From NCBI GenBank assembly GCA_002404095.1, contig DHJA01000297.1, forward strand, positions 70,696 to 83,295: a DNA stretch of 12,600 nt. The letters are read 5' to 3'. Below are positions 12,566 to 12,600 of the stretch, piece after piece. Below the pieces are notes generated by a model. The model was not told where the DNA came from. It made no database searches and saw only the letters and a program-made list of their open reading frames with translations. Made by a program: the position numbers and the translations under genes. Every line of letters starts with the position of its first letter. Position 1 is the stretch's first letter. This stretch comes from Planctomycetaceae bacterium UBA4732 (GTDB lineage: Bacteria > Planctomycetota > Planctomycetia > Gemmatales > Gemmataceae).

Positions 12566-12595
12566 CCACGAACAACCACGAATCACACGAATAAG
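12566..12595. repeat. Short CACGAA-type iterations after the glycosyltransferase gene
   Basis: Three near-repeats follow the stop codon by 10 nt: CCACGAACAA (12566-12575), CCACGAATCA (12576-12585) and CACGAATAAG (12586-12595), giving a period of about 10 nt. The window ends 5 nt later, so the full length is unknown. From memory, similar ACGAAT-type iterations occur after genes in several bacterial groups, including planctomycetes. Confidence 0.5.
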
Positions 12596-12600
12596 AGAAA

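Noticed and set aside
1..12600. tRNA or rRNA genes, and complete insertion sequences
   Set aside because: By reading both strands I found no tRNA-like TTCGANNCC arm with matching acceptor, no rRNA signature and no transposase frame. A covariance-model scan was not possible.

Overview
The window is GC-rich, densely packed bacterial DNA that most resembles a planctomycete, probably of the Gemmataceae. The clues are a fused type I dehydroquinase/shikimate dehydrogenase followed by shikimate kinase, a small protein opening with the 'LExLEDR' motif typical of planctomycete surface proteins, a secreted DUF1080 (3-keto-disaccharide hydrolase) protein, an EF-G-2-type translational GTPase, and many palindromic repeats between genes. 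This placement is an inference from gene families; no rRNA gene is present to confirm it.

Left half (1-5717), biosynthesis. On the + strand, aroDE (47-1579) and aroK (1576-2109) overlap by 4 nt and cover three of the seven shikimate-pathway steps. A type IV prepilin peptidase (2143-3252) follows and overlaps hisH (3249-3863) by 4 nt, so the four genes look like one transcript. A PP2C phosphatase (3870-4769, - strand) converges on hisH; both stop codons lie inside one perfect 16-bp palindrome. hisA (4929-5660, + strand) starts divergently from the phosphatase, so hisH and hisA, partners in histidine synthesis, are separated by a foreign gene. A perfect 28-bp inverted repeat closes hisA. Partial copies of it lie at the left window edge and at the end of aroK; the element supplies the last Val codon and TAG stop of both aroK and hisA.

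Middle (5758-8564). An intact EF-G-2 subfamily GTPase (5758-7902) is followed by a hairpin, then by a small addiction-module antitoxin (8028-8222) and a RelE/ParE-type toxin reading frame (8256-8564) broken by one in-frame TAG.

Right part (8565-12600), sparse coding with much structured DNA. An 88-residue proline-rich LEDR protein (8970-9236) is followed by two strong hairpins (9316-9369, 9422-9477). Then come the secreted DUF1080 protein (9570-10544), a 325-bp compound inverted repeat (10589-10913), and a multi-spanning GT-C-type glycosyltransferase (11066-12556). The second hairpin and the 325-bp element share an exact 22-mer in opposite orientation, so related repeats bracket the DUF1080 gene. 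The window ends in short CACGAA-type iterations.

I see no complete undescribed defence or mobile system. The most unusual content is the repeat and hairpin population: the stop-codon-supplying palindrome and the 325-bp element with four alternating 13-mers. The single-stop toxin is also worth checking.
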